A stretch of 64,000 nt of DNA from the NCBI RefSeq assembly GCF_014805825.1, contig NZ_CP061941.1, forward strand, positions 558,001 to 622,000, given 5' to 3'. The notes below the pieces were generated by a model that ran no database searches, had not been told where the DNA came from, and worked only from the letters and a program-made list of their open reading frames with translations. Of this stretch, positions 60,950 through 64,000 are shown piece after piece; position 1 is the stretch's first letter, and each line of letters opens with the position of its first letter. Origin of the DNA: Marinomonas algicola (GTDB lineage: Bacteria > Pseudomonadota > Gammaproteobacteria > Pseudomonadales > Marinomonadaceae). The position numbers and the translations under genes were made by a program.

Positions 60950-61702
60950 ATGCAAGCGAAAACGGCTCAACTTAAAAATGAAACAATTTGGATTACCGGT
61001 GGTAGCTCTGGAATTGGATACGCCTTGGTTGCAAAGCTAGCCGAGCACAATAAGGTTATTGTCAGCGCAAGAGATCAATCTAAGTTAGAGGCCATGTCTG
61101 AAAACTTACCAAATGTGTCTTTTGTGGTGTTTGATGTCTCCGATAAAACTCAGATTGACAGGGTAACCAATGAGTTAAGCCAAATCACGCCACATATAGA
61201 CAGAGCCATTTTAAATGCTGGGCATTGCGAATACCTAGATATTGACCAGCCAGATTGGGACATTATGGAAAGAATGATGGCGGTAAATTTTTTAGGTATG
61301 GTGAATTCGTTACACGCTTGCTTATCATTATTAAAGAAGGCGCCTCATCCTCACCTTATTGGTGTCAGTTCTCAGGCCATTGCGGCACCCTTTACCCAAG
61401 CCGAAGGGTATGGTGCGTCAAAGGCCGCGATACAATACTGGTTGGCGTCTTTACGAATCGATCTGGTCAAGTTCAATATTGATGTAACCAGCATCATGCC
61501 AGGCTTTGTTGATACCCCACTAACACAAAAAAACACCTTTGATATGCCTTTTATAATGAATTCTGAGCAGGCCGCGACCAGAATTATCGACGCCATTGAT
61601 AAGAGAGTCCTTAATTGTGCTTTCCCTAAAAGGCTTTCGGCCATGTTGTGGTTTGCGAGAAAAATGCCCCGTTCTTGGATGAAGTTGCAACAGCCAAAAT
61701 AA
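60950..61702 (+). CDS. Short-chain dehydrogenase/reductase
   Basis: A 250-residue SDR from ATG 60950, with AAAGG nine bases upstream (an ATG at 60929 would add seven residues). Cofactor motif TGGSSGIGYALVAKLAEHN, the NAG in RAILNAGHCEYLD, the Ser of GVSSQAIAAP and catalytic YGASKAAIQYW (YxxxK) are all intact. The basic residue pattern after strand 2 (SARDQSK) suggests NADP(H). Its substrate may be lipid-derived since the neighbours act on fatty acyl chains. Confidence 0.9.
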   Translation: MQAKTAQLKNETIWITGGSSGIGYALVAKLAEHNKVIVSARDQSKLEAMSENLPNVSFVVFDVSDKTQIDRVTNELSQITPHIDRAILNAGHCEYLDIDQPDWDIMERMMAVNFLGMVNSLHACLSLLKKAPHPHLIGVSSQAIAAPFTQAEGYGASKAAIQYWLASLRIDLVKFNIDVTSIMPGFVDTPLTQKNTFDMPFIMNSEQAATRIIDAIDKRVLNCAFPKRLSAMLWFARKMPRSWMKLQQPK

Positions 61703-61749
61703 GCCTTCATCTAAACTAAAAATAACGAATAATACCTAAGGAGAATTAG

Positions 61750-63000
61750 GTGAAAATAGCCATTATTGGAACAGGTATTTCCGGTTTATCAGCGGCCTAC
61801 CATTTATCCCAGTCTCATGATATTACTCTGTTTGAGTCCGCCGACAGAATTGGTGGTCATACGGCCACTATTGATGTGGATTATCAAGGAAAAAAATACG
61901 CCATCGACACGGGCTTTATTGTTTACAACGATTGGACTTACCCTAAGTTTATTGAGCTAATGACGGCCTTAAATGTAGAGTCTTCGGCGACTGAGATGAG
62001 CTTTAGTGTCAGTTGTGAATATTCCGGTTTAGAGTATGGCGGTAACAATTTAGATACTTTGTTTGCGCAACGCAAAAACCTATTCAATCTCCCTTATCTA
62101 CGCATGTTAAAAGACATTGTGAGTTTTAATAAAAGTGCGATTGAGGATCTGGAAAGCGGCCGCTTAGACGAATCAACCACCTTAGGAGAATATTTAAAAA
62201 AACAAGGTTATGGAAAACTGTTCGCTAGCCATTATTTAATCCCTATGGGAAGTGCTATCTGGTCATCGACTTTGGCTGAAATGTTGGATTTTCCTCTGGT
62301 TTTTTTCGTCCGATTTTTTAAGAACCATGGATTGTTAAGTGTCAATAATCGCCCCCAGTGGAGAGTAATCAAAGGCGGCTCAAGAGCGTATTTGGAACCA
62401 CTAACGGCCGGTTTTAAGGACAGAATTAAACTCAACACTCGGATCAAACAGGTCGTTAGAAACAATGACGGTGTCGAAATTTATTTTGATGACCAATCTC
62501 ATGATGTGTTTGATCAAATTGTCTTCGCTTGTCATAGTGATCAGGCGCTTTCACTACTGAATGATCCCTCGGCAGAGGAAACCCGTATCTTGAGTGCTAT
62601 GCCGTATCGAATGAATGAAGTCGTTCTGCATACGGATGACAGCATCTTACCAAAAGCGAAGAAAGCTTGGTCTAGCTGGAACTACCATTTAGGTGAAGAC
62701 AGTAATCGTCCTGCTACACTCAGTTATAATATGAATATTTTGCAAGGTATCGAAAGCAATACCACTTTTGTTGTGACTTTGAATGATGATGGAAACATTG
62801 CAGCAGATAAGGTAATAGGTCGTTATCACTATGCCCATCCGGTCTTTACGTTGGAAGGTATTGCCGCCCAAGGTCGTTGGTCTGATATTAACGGTGTCAA
62901 TAAAACGTGGTTTTGTGGGGCTTATTGGCGTAATGGATTCCATGAGGATGGTTGTATGAGTGGAATACGTGTAGCTGAAAAAATACAGGAGATGCATTAA
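61750..63000 (+). CDS. FAD-dependent amine-oxidase-fold protein
   Basis: A 416-residue flavoprotein with GTG start at 61750 and AAGGAGAA upstream. FAD motif IIGTGISGLSAAYHLSQ, the RIGGHTATID stretch, VYNDWTYPKF, and the C-terminal GVNKTWFCGAYWRNGFHEDGC (FAD contact) are the pattern of the family annotated as NAD/FAD-binding protein next to DUF1365 and cyclopropane synthase genes. In Rhodobacter such proteins are in the sigma-E operon. It may desaturate or oxidise a fatty acyl chain. The stop directly abuts the next start. Confidence 0.88.
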   Translation: MKIAIIGTGISGLSAAYHLSQSHDITLFESADRIGGHTATIDVDYQGKKYAIDTGFIVYNDWTYPKFIELMTALNVESSATEMSFSVSCEYSGLEYGGNNLDTLFAQRKNLFNLPYLRMLKDIVSFNKSAIEDLESGRLDESTTLGEYLKKQGYGKLFASHYLIPMGSAIWSSTLAEMLDFPLVFFVRFFKNHGLLSVNNRPQWRVIKGGSRAYLEPLTAGFKDRIKLNTRIKQVVRNNDGVEIYFDDQSHDVFDQIVFACHSDQALSLLNDPSAEETRILSAMPYRMNEVVLHTDDSILPKAKKAWSSWNYHLGEDSNRPATLSYNMNILQGIESNTTFVVTLNDDGNIAADKVIGRYHYAHPVFTLEGIAAQGRWSDINGVNKTWFCGAYWRNGFHEDGCMSGIRVAEKIQEMH

Positions 63001-63804
63001 GTGAACTCTCAACCCATGGGGCTGAAAAGCGGTATCTATCATGGTTGGGTGCGTCACCGTCGCTTTACGCCTAAGCAACATGATTTTAAATACCAGGTTT
63101 TTATGATGTATTTAGACCTTGATGAATTGGATAAGGTATTTTCTCAATCCTCTTTATGGTCAATGAAACCCTGGGGGGTTGCTCGCTTTAAACGCGCTGA
63201 TTATTTGGGTGACCCTAAAACAGATCTTGCGCAGGCCGTTCGGGAAAAAGTAAAAGCAAGCCTAGATATAGAGCTTGATGGCCCAGTTCGAGTGCTGACC
63301 AATTTGCGTTATTTTGGTTTTATCATTAACCCTATTACTGTCTACTATTGTTTTGATCAGGTGGGCGCTTTACAAGCCATGGTGTTAGAAGTAACGAACA
63401 CACCGTGGGGAGAAAAAATTCAATATGTTTTAAATTGTGATCCAACGGGGCAAACGCAGCGTATAAGTTTTAATAAGGAGATGCATGTATCACCATTTCA
63501 TCCAATGACACACTTTTATGATTGGCGAAGTAATTATCCGAACGAAAAAATCGCCGTTCATATGGAGAATAAAACCTGCATCGAGTCTGAAGATTTAGAA
63601 ATTAATAGCGTGGTATTTGATGCCACATTAAGTTTGCAACGAGAGGAGATTTCTTCGGTAAGTTTACGGCGTATTCTGTTGCGTTATCCAATGATGACGC
63701 TGAAAGTAGTAATGAGTATTTACTGGCAAGCTTTTAAACTGTTCAAAAAAGGCATACCAGTTCAAGACCATCCTAAGAATGCCGCCGCAAAACAGAAGGA
63801 ATAG
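63001..63804 (+). CDS. DUF1365 protein
   Basis: A 267-residue protein; GTG start at 63001 immediately follows the upstream stop, with AGGAGA within the previous gene. DUF1365 hallmarks: GWVRHRRFTPKQHDFKYQVFMMYLDLDEL, VRVLTNLRYFGFIINPITVYYC, VTNTPWGEKIQYV and HVSPFHPM. It is always found beside the FAD protein and Cfa-like methyltransferase, suggesting an acyl-binding or assembly role. No enzymatic function is established to my knowledge. Confidence 0.9.
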   Translation: MNSQPMGLKSGIYHGWVRHRRFTPKQHDFKYQVFMMYLDLDELDKVFSQSSLWSMKPWGVARFKRADYLGDPKTDLAQAVREKVKASLDIELDGPVRVLTNLRYFGFIINPITVYYCFDQVGALQAMVLEVTNTPWGEKIQYVLNCDPTGQTQRISFNKEMHVSPFHPMTHFYDWRSNYPNEKIAVHMENKTCIESEDLEINSVVFDATLSLQREEISSVSLRRILLRYPMMTLKVVMSIYWQAFKLFKKGIPVQDHPKNAAAKQKE

Positions 63805-63819
63805 AGGGGTCAACAGTGT

Positions 63820-64000
63820 ATGGGTTCAGTAAATATCGCCAATCAAAAAGTGAGTGAAAGACGTTCCTCAAGCTTTTTAGATAAATTGGCTAAAAAGTAT
63901 GTAATGAGAGCGCTAAGTAAACTTCGGGTCGGTCATCTTATCATAGAAGAGCATTTTCATGAGCCGGGTGAAGCGGATGAAAGAGTGTTTCATTTTGGTG
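63820..64000 (+). CDS. Cyclopropane-fatty-acid-synthase-like SAM methyltransferase (5' part only)
   Basis: Sixty residues are visible from ATG 63820, with GAGGGG upstream, before the right edge. They start MGSVNIANQKVSERR and contain LDKLAKKYVMRALSKLRVGHLIIEEHF, like the N-terminus of Cfa-type methyltransferases that follow DUF1365 in this operon type. The catalytic domain lies outside the window, so the identification rests on position and this short similarity. Confidence 0.7.
   Translation, partial: MGSVNIANQKVSERRSSSFLDKLAKKYVMRALSKLRVGHLIIEEHFHEPGEADERVFHFG

Overview
The window (about 44% GC by eye, densely packed) looks like chromosome from a marine gammaproteobacterium of the Oceanospirillales, most like Marinomonas. 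I base this on the mrcA / hofM-Q-type / aroK-aroB-damX gene order, the gltBD pair, betaine synthesis genes, two chemoreceptors and an ECF sigma/ChrR stress locus. The genus is an inference from protein style, not from a database match. No rRNA, tRNA, CRISPR array, insertion sequence or prophage was found.

Layout. 1-7933 (minus): the first ~2640 codons of a giant secreted adhesin (DUF4347 head, cadherin/Ig-like stalk with nine 309-bp repeats, RTX nonapeptides), running off the left edge. 8204-9506 (plus): two paralogous tail-collar (MdpB-type) proteins. 9600-14321 (minus): an unusual cassette of a formyltransferase-fold enzyme, two related SAM-methyltransferase-like proteins (one frameshifted), a small unknown protein and an Asp/Asn beta-hydroxylase-like oxygenase. 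14524-23647: penicillin-binding protein 1A divergent from a condensed DNA-uptake/pilus-type operon (five usual genes reduced to three), then aroK, aroB and damX. 24005-29985: glutamate synthase gltB-gltD. 30201-37147: two chemoreceptors, a CPA2 cation/proton antiporter and a MATE exporter. 37235-44466: a Fur-box-preceded heme uptake locus (TonB receptor, HmuY-like lipoprotein, HmuS, HmuTUV). 44482-51855: MltA, a DISM-GGDEF-EAL signalling protein, a DnaJ-related protein, a membrane Zn-protease and a CpdB nucleotidase. 51922-55053: betB-betA behind a BetI-like inverted repeat. 55250-58645: a stand-alone CBM48 protein, a small membrane protein, an OlsF-type ornithine lipid synthase, an NYN-domain protein and a SutA-like small protein. 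58776-64000: the rpoE-chrR pair, divergent from an operon encoding a SnoaL-like protein, SDR, FAD oxidase, DUF1365 protein and a Cfa-like methyltransferase that is cut by the right edge.

How they fit together. Housekeeping blocks (cell wall, shikimate, glutamate synthesis) alternate with marine-niche modules: osmoprotection (betBA), heme-iron scavenging, chemotaxis, surface attachment and a singlet-oxygen-type envelope response. The divergent sigma-E-like promoters at 60195-60351 link the sigma factor to the lipid-modification operon. The least explained part is 8204-14321, where surface-fibre-like collar proteins sit beside peptide- or sugar-tailoring enzymes. Start sites were chosen from ribosome-binding sites and family alignment by memory; all family assignments come from motif reading without searches.
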